From positions 2,341,390-2,405,389 of the forward strand of contig NZ_JAENHK010000010.1 in NCBI RefSeq assembly GCF_016595215.1: a stretch of 64,000 nucleotides of DNA. Reading direction: 5' to 3'. Source of the stretch: Chryseobacterium paridis. GTDB lineage: Bacteria; Bacteroidota; Bacteroidia; Flavobacteriales; Weeksellaceae. Both the position numbers and the translations under genes were made by a program. The notes below the pieces were generated by a model. It was not told where the DNA came from. It worked only from the letters and a program-made list of their open reading frames with translations, and ran no database searches. Every line of letters begins with the position of its first letter. The stretch's first letter is position 1. Below are positions 8,200 to 16,065 of this stretch, piece by piece.

Positions 8200-8577
8200 T
8201 TACATTACAGGTTTCCAGTTGTGTTCTCCTTTCATATCCTGAAAAGCCCAATCTGCCATTGCATCAATTACAGGAGCCAATTTATTCCCGGCCTCGCTCA
8301 ATTCATAGGTGACATGAGGTGGAACAACAGGCCTGGCAGTTCTTATGATCAAGCCATCTGCTTCTAATTGTTTTAAATGCTGAATCAGCATTTTTTCTGT
8401 CACTTCAGGAATCGCTCTTTTTAATTCGCTGTATCTTTTCTCCCCGGTGGATAACTGAAATAAAATAATGGGTTTCCAAAAACCGCCAATTTTTTCCATA
8501 ACATACATTACCGGACATTGATCCAATATATTCCGTCTGTTTTCCTGAATCGTAGAACTTTCTTTAATAACTGTCAT
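8200..8577 (-). CDS. HxlR family winged-helix transcriptional regulator
   Basis: A 125-residue HxlR/MarR-like regulator. The domain begins with the conserved Cys-Pro-V (DQCPVMYVMEKIGGFWKPII), followed by the winged helix (RYSELKRAIPEVTEKMLIQHLKQLEADGLI) and the wing (VPPHVTYELSEAG). The early Cys is the residue that senses electrophiles or oxidants in several characterised family members. It is divergent from the NmrA-like oxidoreductase across 169 bases, the standard arrangement for a repressor of a detoxification enzyme, so it likely controls that gene and itself. Confidence 0.92.
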   Translation of the reverse strand: MTVIKESSTIQENRRNILDQCPVMYVMEKIGGFWKPIILFQLSTGEKRYSELKRAIPEVTEKMLIQHLKQLEADGLIIRTARPVVPPHVTYELSEAGNKLAPVIDAMADWAFQDMKGEHNWKPVM

Positions 8578-8592
8578 GATACATACTTTAGG

Positions 8593-8625
8593 GTAAGTAC
8601 TTGTATAAAAGTAAGTACAAATATA
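8593..8625 (-). promoter_or_regulatory. Probable hxlR promoter with repeated GTAAGTAC operator
   Basis: The word GTAAGTAC occurs at 8593-8600 and again at 8611-8618, 18 bases apart. The second copy touches a -7 box TATATTTG (8618-8625, read on the minus strand) that would drive the HxlR gene. A spacing of nearly two helix turns and the overlap with the promoter fit a dimer-binding operator for autoregulation; this is inference. Confidence 0.45.
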
Positions 8626-8746
8626 ACTTTGTTCTCAGAAATAAAAAAATATTTATTATGAAATCGCAATCACCTGATCAATAATAAAGACTAATAAGTA
8701 TTCAGCGATTGCATATGACCATTAAAAAACAATAAAAATTTTACAT

Positions 8747-9631
8747 ATGAAAATTATAATCACAGGTTCATTAGGAAATGTAGCAAAGCCATTGGCTCAA
8801 CAATTAATAGCAGAAGGACATGATATTACTGTCATCAGCAGTAACGGATCTAAAAAAAGCGAAATCGAATCATTAGGAGCAAAAGCAGCGATCGGTTCTA
8901 TCACTGATCTGAATTTTTTAAGTAAAACATTTGAAGGAGCAGATGCTGTATTTGCTATGACACCTCCTAATATGGGTGCCACTCATATAGTTGAAGAAAC
9001 TATAAATGTAGGAAAAAACTATGCTGAAGCAGTAAAAAAAGCAAATGTAAAACGTGTTGTTATGTTAAGCAGTGTAGGAGCAGCTTCACCCGTGGAAACG
9101 GGCCCAATTAAAGGTCTTCACCATATTGAAAACATTTATAAAGGATTGGAAAATACATCTGTAACATTTGTCCGGGCAGGGTATTTTTATAATAATTTTT
9201 TCAATGATATTCCATTGGTTCAAAATGCAGGAATTATTGGCGGAAACTATCCTGAAAATGGGAACATCCCACTAGTTCATCCTACTGATATTGCAAAAGC
9301 AGCAGCCGAAGAATTAGTAAAAACCTCAGGGGATAAAAATATAAGATATGCCGTAGGTGATATTCGTAATCCTTCGGATTTTGCATCTGTTTTAGGCTCA
9401 GCCATTGGAAAACCGGAATTACCTTGGGTAGAATTTACGGATGAAGAATATTTGAACGGAGCAATTCAGGGAGGTCTTCCTCAGGAAATGGCTGAATTAT
9501 ATACTGAAATGGGTAAAGGAATGAGAACAGGAGTGGTACAAGCTGATTTTATTGAAAACGGTTCTCCTGTTACTGGCAGTATAAAATTAGAAGAATTTGC
9601 TAAGGAGTTTGCTGCTCACGTTAATATGTAA
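8747..9631 (+). CDS. NmrA-like NAD(P)-binding oxidoreductase / quinone reductase-like
   Basis: A 294-residue atypical short-chain dehydrogenase. The N-terminal dinucleotide fold has MKIIITGSLGNVAKPLAQQL, a G-x-x-G-x-x-A glycine motif typical of NmrA/QorB-type proteins, followed by FAMTPPNM and VVMLSSVGA strands. Members either reduce quinones with NADPH or act as redox sensors. It has no classic Tyr-x-x-x-Lys pair in an SDR arrangement, typical for this subgroup. It is divergent from the HxlR gene, which most likely regulates it. Confidence 0.87.
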   Translation: MKIIITGSLGNVAKPLAQQLIAEGHDITVISSNGSKKSEIESLGAKAAIGSITDLNFLSKTFEGADAVFAMTPPNMGATHIVEETINVGKNYAEAVKKANVKRVVMLSSVGAASPVETGPIKGLHHIENIYKGLENTSVTFVRAGYFYNNFFNDIPLVQNAGIIGGNYPENGNIPLVHPTDIAKAAAEELVKTSGDKNIRYAVGDIRNPSDFASVLGSAIGKPELPWVEFTDEEYLNGAIQGGLPQEMAELYTEMGKGMRTGVVQADFIENGSPVTGSIKLEEFAKEFAAHVNM

Positions 9632-9639
9632 GACTAATT

Positions 9640-9836
9640 TCTTTTGTCTTGAAACAAAAGAAACAAAAGTTCAAGACTGGAAACTCAGGCTAAAAATGAA
9701 TTCTGTTCTCTAAAAATTCTAAACTCGTGCGGATTTCATTTGAGTTTATTATTTAATTGATACACCGCACTCAAACAGTAGAATTTTTTTAACATTCACA
9801 GAACACATTTTTTAACCGCCTTCGATTCCTAGGTCA
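9640..9836. repeat. Structured non-coding intergenic element
   Basis: Between convergent genes lies a segment beginning CTTTTGTCTTGAAACAAAAG and rich in nested inverted words: GTGCGG / CCGCAC, AATTCT / AGAATT, and TGTTCT / AGAACA. No coding frame is apparent. Flavobacterial genomes carry families of intergenic repeats that start in this way (memory-based, not checked), so I read it as one copy of an interspersed repeat rather than an RNA gene. Confidence 0.4.
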
Positions 9837-9842
9837 ACAGAT

Positions 9843-9883
9843 ACAGTTTCGGCGGACCAAAGGTCCGCCGAAACTGTTTTTTA
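9843..9883 (+). terminator. Strong Rho-independent terminator
   Basis: A perfect 16-bp GC-rich stem (9843-9858 with 9862-9877, reading ACAGTTTCGGCGGACC on the left arm) with a 3-base AAA loop and a following T-run. It lies at the end of the gap before the convergent phosphodiesterase gene and points in the plus direction. Confidence 0.9.
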
Positions 9884-9900
9884 TCTAATATAAATCTTGC

Positions 9901-11181
9901 TTATTTGTCTTTCAAAGTTTCTTTTAAAACTTTCAGTTTCCCATCAATAGGTTGGTCAATTTTCAATCCCAAAATCTCTGCAACTAAAGGATAAACATTT
10001 ACATTCGTAAATTCATCCACTACTACATTATTTTTAAACTGTGGTCCCCATGCAAAAAAGGTAGCTTTCATTTCAGGAACCAGTCTCGGATTATATCCAT
10101 GTTTACCAACTGATGTTTTCTTTCCTTTTTCTAAAAATATTTTTGGAGCTTTTGGAATCAAAAGAATCTGCCCTATCCTGTGATATTGATCATCCCTTGT
10201 TCCGAAGTGAAGGTATTTAGGAAGCCTTTTATCTAAATAAACATCATAATCCTCTGTTTTATTAGCTTTAAGTTCATTATAAACCGCTTTTGTTTCTTCA
10301 GGATTCTTAACCACAACTCTCAACAATGTCTGCGAGTTATAAAAATCAAATCTATCTTGATTTAAAAGCATTGCAGGAATTTCTAAAGGTGCTCCCCCAT
10401 CCACTTTTATCATTCCATGATCGGATACAAAAATAAAATTTACATTCTTTAATCCTAATTGAGTTACTTTCTGAACCAATTCGCCAATTGCATTATCTAC
10501 TAAATGGACAGCATCTCCGGTTTCTTTAGTATCAGGTCCAAAATGATGTCCGCTTCCATCTACTTCCGGAAAGTATAAAGTAATAAAATGAGGCCTCTTA
10601 TCCATTGGTAATTTTAACCAATTCACCACTCTATCTACTTTTTCAGAAGGAGTGAACTGATCATGATAAGGGTAATAATAAGTGGGTCTTTTTCCTCCTG
10701 CATCACTTGCTGAACCTACCCACATCATAGTAGCCGAAATCATTCCTTGCTTTTCAGCTAATCCCCAAATTGGGGTTCCACCATACCAACTTCCGTCTTC
10801 AGCATTATTTTTATCACTCATTGCATAAAATTCCTTTCTCTTATAATCATAGAAAAAGTTATCAATCAAACCATGATGTGCAGGATACAATCCGGTAATT
10901 AAGCTCCAATGGTTAGGAAATGTAATGCTGGGATAGCTTGGGATCATTGCTTTTGCCTGAACTCCATCATTAGATAATTTTAAAAGATTTTCGGCATTGT
11001 ATTTTTTAGCATAGTCATATCGGAACCCATCTGTAGAAATCATAATTACATAAGGTTTTGTCTGGGCATCTACGCTATTATATCGATTAGGTATTACAAC
11101 TTGTGTTGTATCGACTGGTGCTTTCTGAGCCCATCCCATTACCGAAATAAACAGTAGTAAAATTTGTATTCCGCGCTTCAT
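9901..11181 (-). CDS. Secreted ectonucleotide pyrophosphatase/phosphodiesterase-like (alkaline phosphatase superfamily)
   Basis: A 426-residue protein of the NPP/type I phosphodiesterase group. I chose the ATG at 11181 (MKRGIQILLLFISVMGWAQ) because it begins a clean signal peptide; the frame extends back only to a TTG at 11199. The core shows STDGFRYD (metal-binding Asp51), the nucleophile threonine in PSITFPNHW (Thr87), FPEVDGSGHHFG and VSDHGM (metal ligands), and a late GKHGYNP histidine. Family members cleave nucleotide phosphodiester or pyrophosphate bonds, with exact substrate variable. Expected location is the periplasm or outer surface, in phosphate or nucleotide scavenging. Confidence 0.9.
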   Translation of the reverse strand: MKRGIQILLLFISVMGWAQKAPVDTTQVVIPNRYNSVDAQTKPYVIMISTDGFRYDYAKKYNAENLLKLSNDGVQAKAMIPSYPSITFPNHWSLITGLYPAHHGLIDNFFYDYKRKEFYAMSDKNNAEDGSWYGGTPIWGLAEKQGMISATMMWVGSASDAGGKRPTYYYPYHDQFTPSEKVDRVVNWLKLPMDKRPHFITLYFPEVDGSGHHFGPDTKETGDAVHLVDNAIGELVQKVTQLGLKNVNFIFVSDHGMIKVDGGAPLEIPAMLLNQDRFDFYNSQTLLRVVVKNPEETKAVYNELKANKTEDYDVYLDKRLPKYLHFGTRDDQYHRIGQILLIPKAPKIFLEKGKKTSVGKHGYNPRLVPEMKATFFAWGPQFKNNVVVDEFTNVNVYPLVAEILGLKIDQPIDGKLKVLKETLKDK

Positions 11182-11430
11182 TATAAAAATTTTTGGCAAA
11201 GTTACGCCCTGTGTTGTTATCAGAAAAGTTTAATAGATTAAAAGTATATTAAAGAAGTTAAAAACTCATTGATTATTTTAGTAGAAAACCATATATAAAT
11301 AGCTAAAATTGTCTTTTTAAACAAGACAATATAATAGTTAGTAAATAACTTTAGGAATAGAATTAATTTTGTAAAGAATAAGTAATGAGTTTGACTCCCC
11401 ATATAAGCAAGAAATAACAACAAGGATAGT

Positions 11431-11999
11431 ATGAAAACTAACATAATTTACATATTGATTTTATTTACTTCCTTTTCTTGTAAAAAAGATGAAACCAAGA
11501 GTTTTAAAGAAGAATTAACCCAGTCTATCCAAAAAAAATTACACAGGAGCTTAAATAAGATGGTTCTACTTTAGAATTCATTCAACTTGTAAAATTTGAT
11601 ACTTTAAAAGAATGGCAAGAAGCTGACTTTGTATCTAACTATTCTACTCAAAGATTGATAATATTAAATAAACAACAGCAACAGTTAACAAAAGAGCTTG
11701 AAAATGTTAAAACAATAAAGGATTTGGAATTAATCAAATTAAAATATGCAAAAGTAGAGGACAGTATGAAACACGAAATAAAAATTATAAAAAGTGTGGA
11801 GTATTTGAAACCCAAAAATACTAAAACAGGTAATTATCAGGCAATTTTTCTCTTACAAGTTCATGATCAAAAATCCAATACGGTTAAAAATGATTCGTTA
11901 TTTATGTTTACAAATGAAAAAAAAGTAATCTTCACATCAACACAATTTATTGAACAGCGTATTGCTAAGTTCAAAAAAACTAATCTGAATCCCCGCTGA
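11431..11999 (+). pseudogene. Frameshifted lipoprotein gene
   Basis: A frame opens at 11431 with a lipoprotein signal (MKTNIIYILILFTSFSCKKD, lipobox Cys17) and runs 47 codons to a TAG at 11572-11574. From about 11561 another frame continues without interruption to 11999 (DGSTLEFIQLVKFDTL... ending NLNPR). Adding one base near AATAAGATGG joins the two frames, so a single-base deletion (or sequencing error) explains the break. The joined product would be about 190 residues, with a helical middle and no recognised domain. Past the stop, a third frame codes DVFYDRSNLNDYITLL, suggesting a further lost C-terminus ahead of the mobile element at 12065. It lies in the decayed Rhs region and may have been an immunity-type lipoprotein (inference). 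Confidence 0.6.
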
Positions 12000-12064
12000 T
12001 GTATTCTATGACAGAAGCAATTTAAACGATTACATTACTTTATTAAAAGAGCAGAATGAGTCCC

Positions 12065-12270
12065 TCCGCTGCTCAAAGTCTCTGACTTTGAGCCGAAAAA
12101 TAAACAAAGTCAACTCTTAAGAGTTGACTTTGTTGTATGCCAAGCTTTCTTTAAAGTTCATATATTTAAAATAAAAATAGATAATATGAAATAAGACTAT
12201 ATTGTAATAAATCAAGAGAAAATTCATTTATACAAGTAATGGCTCAAAGTCTGAGACTTTGCGCAGCGAG
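12065..12270. mobile_element. MITE-like element with terminal inverted repeats, copy 1
   Basis: About 206 bp bounded by near-perfect inverted repeats of about 28 bases (left GCTGCTCAAAGTCTCTGACT..., right ending AGACTTTGCGCAGCGAG). Each terminus is itself an imperfect palindrome of CAAAGTC/GACTTTG. Inside is a perfect 32-bp palindrome at 12103-12134 (arms AACAAAGTCAACTCTT). It has no coding capacity. A second copy is at 12993-13198 in the same orientation with roughly 90 percent similarity by eye. The terminal repeats and absence of genes match a miniature inverted-repeat element or a REP-type element; no transposase is in the window. Confidence 0.65.
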
Positions 12271-12344
12271 GTGGAAAAGCTATATATTTTATAACTGATC
12301 CTACAAAGAAAAAAGATCGCTTAATATTTCAAACCTATCCTTAA
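12270..12344 (+). pseudogene. Short coding remnant, possible Rhs toxin C-terminus
   Basis: Immediately after the right end of the MITE-like element a frame encodes about 24 residues (GGKAIYFITDPTKKKDRL then IFQTYP) ending in TAA at 12342-12344. The lipoprotein gene at 12355 begins ten bases later, the spacing expected for an immunity gene behind a toxin. There is no start codon. I interpret it as the tail of a deleted upstream gene, perhaps an Rhs effector, cut by the element. Confidence 0.4.
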
Positions 12345-12354
12345 TATTTAAATT

Positions 12355-12747
12355 ATGCTAAAACTAAATATCTATTTAATATTAATAATTACAATTATTT
12401 CTTGCAAATCTAAAATTAGTAAAACAGATACTCAAATTCAGGCAAGTGTTAAAACAATTGAATTAGATTCGTTAGGAAGTGTTTATATATATTATTGTAA
12501 GCCAAAAGGAAATAATGATATTTATAGAATTTTAACTCCAAAAAAAACAAATTCTTGTAAAATTAAAATAATTCTAAACAAAACATATAAAATGGTACTT
12601 GAGGATTTATCATCCCCAATATTTAATTCTCAGATTAAAGGACTTTGGTTTAACAATACACGTGTTCCTATAAAAGATAAAACAGGGAGGTCAAGCACTA
12701 TTTATACAACATATAATCTTGAAGGGTTGTGCTATATTAAAAAATGA
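12355..12747 (+). CDS. Orphan small lipoprotein, possible Rhs-effector immunity protein
   Basis: A 130-residue protein with a lipoprotein signal peptide (MLKLNIYLILIITIISCKSK, lipobox Cys17), so it is exported and lipid-anchored. The mature part is rich in Lys, Ile and Thr, with beta-strand-like segments and four further cysteines; no known domain is recognised. It is flanked by a coding remnant 10 bases upstream, an Rhs core remnant downstream, and a MITE-like element on each side. Genes in this position behind Rhs C-terminal toxin domains are usually specific immunity proteins, often lipoproteins in Bacteroidota; the assignment is by position only. Confidence 0.6.
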   Translation: MLKLNIYLILIITIISCKSKISKTDTQIQASVKTIELDSLGSVYIYYCKPKGNNDIYRILTPKKTNSCKIKIILNKTYKMVLEDLSSPIFNSQIKGLWFNNTRVPIKDKTGRSSTIYTTYNLEGLCYIKK

Positions 12748-12783
12748 TATGCATTCTTATTTAGATCAAAGTTATAAATGTAA

Positions 12784-12992
12784 GTAGTAACTTCCTATAA
12801 ATATAAGTACAACGAGAAAGAACTCCAAGAGAATGGAATGTATGATTATGGGTAAGAAAGTATATGTGGATATTGGAAGATGGGAAGTTGTGGATCCGCT
12901 GGCGAAACAATATCGTAGATGGTTACCTTACAACTATACAGTAAATAATCCAATAATGTTTATTGACCCTAGGTCGTGGTACAGAAAGTATC
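12784..12992 (+). pseudogene. Rhs repeat-associated core domain remnant
   Basis: The frame at 12784 encodes YKYKYNEKELQENGMYDYG and then hits TAA. After a short frame change the conserved Rhs core resumes as DIGRWEVVDPLAKQYRRW and YNYTVNNPIMFIDP, then shifts again (a GRGTES-like stretch follows in another frame). This is the strongly conserved end of the Rhs/YD-repeat core that precedes the variable toxin tip. At least two indels are present, the upstream YD repeats are absent and the toxin tip is replaced by the second MITE-like element, so the gene is dead. A continuous frame from 12833 to 13048 exists only because the element supplies its last codons. Confidence 0.8.
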
Positions 12993-13198
12993 CCTGCTGC
13001 GCAAAGTCTCTGACTTTGCACCGAAAAATAAACAAAGTCAACTCCTAAGAGTTGACTTTGTTGTATGCCAAGCTTTCTTTAAAATTCATATATTAAAAAT
13101 AAAAATAGATAAGATGAAATAAGGCTATATTACAATAGATCAAGAGAAAATTCATTTATAAAAGTAATTGCTCAAAGTCTGAGACTTTGCGCAACGGG
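12993..13198. mobile_element. MITE-like element with terminal inverted repeats, copy 2
   Basis: The second copy of the 206-bp element. Left end CCTGCTGCGCAAAGTCTCTG, right end AGACTTTGCGCAACGGG, with the internal AAGTCAACTC/GAGTTGACTT palindrome keeping pairing except for one substitution at the centre. It is inserted directly into the Rhs remnant after the FIDP-GRGTES codons. TAT occurs on both outer flanks (before CCCTGCTG and after CAACGGG), a possible short target duplication, too short to be sure. Confidence 0.65.
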
Positions 13199-13227
13199 TA
13201 TTTTTCTTATAGGAGCAGTATTCTTTA

Positions 13228-14082
13228 TTATAATTCAGTAGTAATATAATTTACCATCTCAAACTGCGACACCCAATTTTCAAGCCCCATTGCAGTAAGA
13301 AACTGGGATGTACATTCTGAAGAATCATCTACATTATTCACAACAATCACCTTCCCTTTACTCATCTCTCCTATTGTTCTAAAAATATTTGTTCCGATAT
13401 TATTTCTTCTATTGTTTTTCTTAACAGCAATCTGATATACTTTTCCTATCTCAGGATTAAAAATCGCGTACCCGACCAGCTCATCCTTATTATAAGCACC
13501 GAAGATCATGCAATCTTTTTTCATTTGCTCTACAACCATAGGAGAGCTCTGCCATGAAGGTTCAATATCCCAGAAACACTTGAATAACTCCCAGTCAAAT
13601 TTATCTATTTGCTGAATATTACTCTCAGAGTTCCTTTCTGTAATATTAATATTTCCTTTGAAACAAAGTAATTTTCTAGTGGTCTTAAATCCTAAGTTAG
13701 TGTATGCTCTTATAGCAGGATTATTTCCTTCAATAACCTCAAGCATCAATGCATTGCTCTTTCTATCTTTTAGTATTGGAAAGATATAATCATACATTTT
13801 TCTTACCAATCCTCGTCCCCGATAATCAGGAACAACTCCAGTTCCAGCATTGTAAATGATTCGTTTTCCAGCTTCTATTTTTTCGGCATGTAGGATAAAA
13901 CCCACAATTTGATCTTCATGGAATGCTCCTACCGAAAGAGTCATATCAATCTTTTCAACATTAATCTTATAGATAAGCTGTTCTTCTACCAAATGAAAGG
14001 GAACCAGATAATCGGAGAAAGAAAGATTAAATACTGATAAAAGATCTGTAATACTAAGGTTTGTTAAATTTCTGAATTCCAT
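13228..14082 (-). CDS. Tandem-GNAT acetyltransferase
   Basis: A 284-residue protein with two GNAT domains. The first has an intact acetyl-CoA motif (GTGVVPDYRGRGLVRKMYDY) and the N-PAIRAYTNLGF motif; the second, C-terminal one (from about 165) has KKNNRRNNIGTNIFRTIGEM. Two-domain GNAT proteins acetylate small molecules or peptide amines, often with one catalytic half. The gene ends 30 bases from the MITE-like element. The 173-base gap upstream, toward the cytidine deaminase, holds a palindromic intergenic repeat. Confidence 0.87.
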   Translation of the reverse strand: MEFRNLTNLSITDLLSVFNLSFSDYLVPFHLVEEQLIYKINVEKIDMTLSVGAFHEDQIVGFILHAEKIEAGKRIIYNAGTGVVPDYRGRGLVRKMYDYIFPILKDRKSNALMLEVIEGNNPAIRAYTNLGFKTTRKLLCFKGNINITERNSESNIQQIDKFDWELFKCFWDIEPSWQSSPMVVEQMKKDCMIFGAYNKDELVGYAIFNPEIGKVYQIAVKKNNRRNNIGTNIFRTIGEMSKGKVIVVNNVDDSSECTSQFLTAMGLENWVSQFEMVNYITTEL

Positions 14083-14154
14083 AGATATTATTTTGTTAGA
14101 AGTAAAATTATTGAATTTGAGTAATGTGGCTGGGAATAATATAAGTATATAGTA

Positions 14155-14232
14155 GGTCTCGATACATTTTTCTCCTGAACGACGCTCGCAGGACTACATC
14201 CTGTATGTCGAAAAACACTCGACCTGACGATA
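14155..14232. repeat. Palindromic intergenic repeat
   Basis: A non-coding stretch, TCTCGATACATTTTTCTCC to CACTCGACCTGACG, holding TCGATACATTTTTC opposite a TGTCGAAAAACACTCGA segment, giving an imperfect inverted repeat. The wording (TCTCGA..., ACTCGACCTGACG) resembles REP-like elements commonly scattered between genes in Chryseobacterium relatives; this comparison is from memory. Confidence 0.4.
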
Positions 14233-14255
14233 GCTATCTTTTAAAACTACTAATA

Positions 14256-14651
14256 CTACCATTCTCTTTCCAGGTCTTCTTTCCAGTCGAAGGGTAATAA
14301 TTCTTTTAGCATAATAAATACTCCATTTTTAACCTCTACGATTGCATCAAGATTTTTTCTGGAAAGCTGGCTCATGAGTTCACGGCACCGACCACAAGGA
14401 GGTACAGCATTTCCATCACTTCCAACAGCAACCACGGCTGTGATATGATGTTCTCCATTTTTAAGCATTTCAGACACCGCACTGTGCTCTGCACAAAATC
14501 CCATAGAGCATGCCGTATCAATACTAATTCCTGTATATACATTACCGGTTATTGTTTCAATAGCGGCTGCAACCCCTCCGTATTCCACAAAATCATTTAG
14601 TTTATTGACATTTGCCAATTGATAAGCTATACTCTTTAATTCTTTTTTCAT
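14256..14651 (-). CDS. cdd: Cytidine deaminase family protein
   Basis: A 131-residue zinc-dependent deaminase converting cytidine or deoxycytidine to uridine forms in pyrimidine salvage. The zinc/proton-shuttle motif is CAEHSAVSEML (Cys and Glu) and the second zinc motif is PCGRCRELM. Substrate-binding FVEYGGVAAAIET aligns with the FSPYSxFPVGAAL region of Cdd in a divergent form, so a blasticidin-S-deaminase-like or other nucleoside specificity is possible. It is a single gene. Confidence 0.82.
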   Translation of the reverse strand: MKKELKSIAYQLANVNKLNDFVEYGGVAAAIETITGNVYTGISIDTACSMGFCAEHSAVSEMLKNGEHHITAVVAVGSDGNAVPPCGRCRELMSQLSRKNLDAIVEVKNGVFIMLKELLPFDWKEDLEREW

Positions 14652-14700
14652 GAACTTGTTTTTGAATTTTTATAAATACTTACTCAAGTTTATATATAAT

Positions 14701-14727
14701 AAAAATACCTCTATTTCTAGAGGTATC
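14701..14727 (-). terminator. Terminator of the envelope redox operon
   Basis: Read on the minus strand, the stem ATACCTCT / AGAGGTAT (8 bp, 6-base loop) is followed by TTTTATTA. It lies 22 bases after the stop of the DOMON-like T9SS gene, the last gene of the five-gene operon. Confidence 0.8.
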
Positions 14728-14748
14728 ACAAATAATATTATTTTTTAA

Positions 14749-15534
14749 TTATTCTTTGATCAATTTTTCAAAAGATAAAGTTCCGTCCTTCAATGTGATT
14801 TCGAAATAATAAGTTCCGGATTTTAAATCAGAAACGCTTATACTTTCACCATTAAGCTTTACAGTTCTCAATTTTCTACCTGTTGTTTCGTAGATGTCAA
14901 TAGATTTGATTCTATCTGCATTTTTGAAGTTTACAGTTTCTTTTGCAGGATTGGGATAAAGAACAATTTTATTGTCTGCTGCATGAACATCATTCACGCC
15001 TAATACGGCAGAAAAAGATGCTGTTGCATATCCTACGTTAGCTGTTCCACCATGAGGAGCAACAGTATTCGTCGCATTAGCAGGTCTTGGTCCCGCAAAA
15101 CTAATAGAGTTTGTAGTAGCATAAGGCATTTGATAATCATTAGGGTCTGAGTTTGTCAAAGCCCTTGTTAGAGTCAATGTTCTTATAGTTCCCGAAACAA
15201 CATCACTTACGATCGTCCAGTCTTGTGAACTATCTAATGGGGGTTGCGTGAATCCTACAAAATTTCTATCCGTCAGTTTTGGAGTAGTAACAGAAGAATA
15301 AACTACAGCATCACCTGACGCCATGCCAAATCCTGCACTAACACCAATTCCCAACCCAAACCATCTGTCAGCGGGCCCCTTTAAAATCAAAGTTACTTTA
15401 GAAGTTGCATTATCCAGAGTAAAATTGGCAGTTATCCCATTATTAGGAGATAACGGTACATCACCTGTGGTCTTTTGTTGTGAAACGCCAAAAAAACCTG
15501 TTAATAGAAGAGAAAAGAGTACAATGTTTTTCAT
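14749..15534 (-). CDS. T9SS-exported DOMON-like protein
   Basis: A 261-residue secreted protein. Residues 1-18 are a signal peptide (MKNIVLFSLLLTGFFGVSQQ). Residues about 30-175 resemble a DOMON domain, the family of extracellular heme- or sugar-binding beta-sandwiches: the core GPADRWFGLGIGVSAGFGMA has the DOMON W-F-x-x-G-x-G pattern and a Met in the place used as heme ligand in cytochrome-b-type DOMON proteins, and a later His is in VAPHGG. Residues about 187-261 are a type A T9SS sorting domain (VLYPNPAKETVNF...SGTYYFEI). So it is predicted to be delivered to the cell surface. It is the last gene of an operon with YceI, a c-type cytochrome and a barrel protein. Heme binding is inference. 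Confidence 0.8.
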   Translation of the reverse strand: MKNIVLFSLLLTGFFGVSQQKTTGDVPLSPNNGITANFTLDNATSKVTLILKGPADRWFGLGIGVSAGFGMASGDAVVYSSVTTPKLTDRNFVGFTQPPLDSSQDWTIVSDVVSGTIRTLTLTRALTNSDPNDYQMPYATTNSISFAGPRPANATNTVAPHGGTANVGYATASFSAVLGVNDVHAADNKIVLYPNPAKETVNFKNADRIKSIDIYETTGRKLRTVKLNGESISVSDLKSGTYYFEITLKDGTLSFEKLIKE

Positions 15535-15537
15535 ATT

Positions 15538-16065
15538 TTAATTTTTAAGTTGGTTGATAAGTTCTTGATTTTTTGAAAGGACAGCATATTCAAATGCTGT
15601 ATTTCCTTGTTTGTCTTTTAAATTTTTATTCGCTTTATTTTTCATGAGAAGTTTTACCATTTCTATATTTCCCAATTTTGAAGCAAAAATAAGAGGAGTT
15701 GTTCCTACAGCATCTGCCGTATTGATATCTGATTTATGATCTAATAATTTTTGGGTTAATTTCAGATCGCCTTTATATATAACTGCCATCAGCGCTGTAC
15801 CCATTGAAGAATTATAATTGATATTCTTCACTTTATCCATCAAAAAATCAGCGACTTCAAGATTTCCCCTGTAACATGCTAAAATAAGGGGAGAAAAACC
15901 ACTTTCGTTAGTCTGGTTAATAACATCCGGGTTTTGTTTCATTTGTTCCTTAACCTCAGCAACAGTGCCGCTTCTCGCAATATCAAAAATTGACTTTGCT
16001 TTTTCCTGAGCAGATACCAAAGAGAAACTCAGCAGTACACCTAGGATAATAATTAGCTTTTTCAT
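15538..16065 (-). CDS. Periplasmic ankyrin-repeat protein
   Basis: A 175-residue protein with an N-terminal signal peptide (MKKLIIILGVLLSFSLVSAQ) and then four ankyrin repeats, each with the G-x-x-x-L-x-x-A pattern (for example SGFSPLILACYRGNLEVADFL, GTTPLIFASKLGNIEMVKLL). Small secreted ankyrin proteins in Proteobacteria support peroxide defence (AnkB with catalase KatB), which is suggestive but not proof. It overlaps the YceI gene by four bases, so cotranscription and translational coupling are certain enough. Likely acts in the periplasm as a binding scaffold. Confidence 0.88.
   Translation of the reverse strand: MKKLIIILGVLLSFSLVSAQEKAKSIFDIARSGTVAEVKEQMKQNPDVINQTNESGFSPLILACYRGNLEVADFLMDKVKNINYNSSMGTALMAVIYKGDLKLTQKLLDHKSDINTADAVGTTPLIFASKLGNIEMVKLLMKNKANKNLKDKQGNTAFEYAVLSKNQELINQLKN

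Noticed and set aside
11238..11444. Minus-strand 68-codon frame upstream of the frameshifted lipoprotein
   Set aside because: Hydrophobic translation of AT-rich DNA; it overlaps the lipoprotein start on the other strand and has no upstream signal.
12833..13048. Apparent 71-codon gene with Rhs-like residues
   Set aside because: Part of a broken Rhs remnant; the start is internal to a shifted frame and the end is supplied by the MITE-like element.
12061..13199. Integrated plasmid or prophage
   Set aside because: No replication, mobilisation, portal, terminase or capsid genes; content is Rhs remnants and non-coding elements only.
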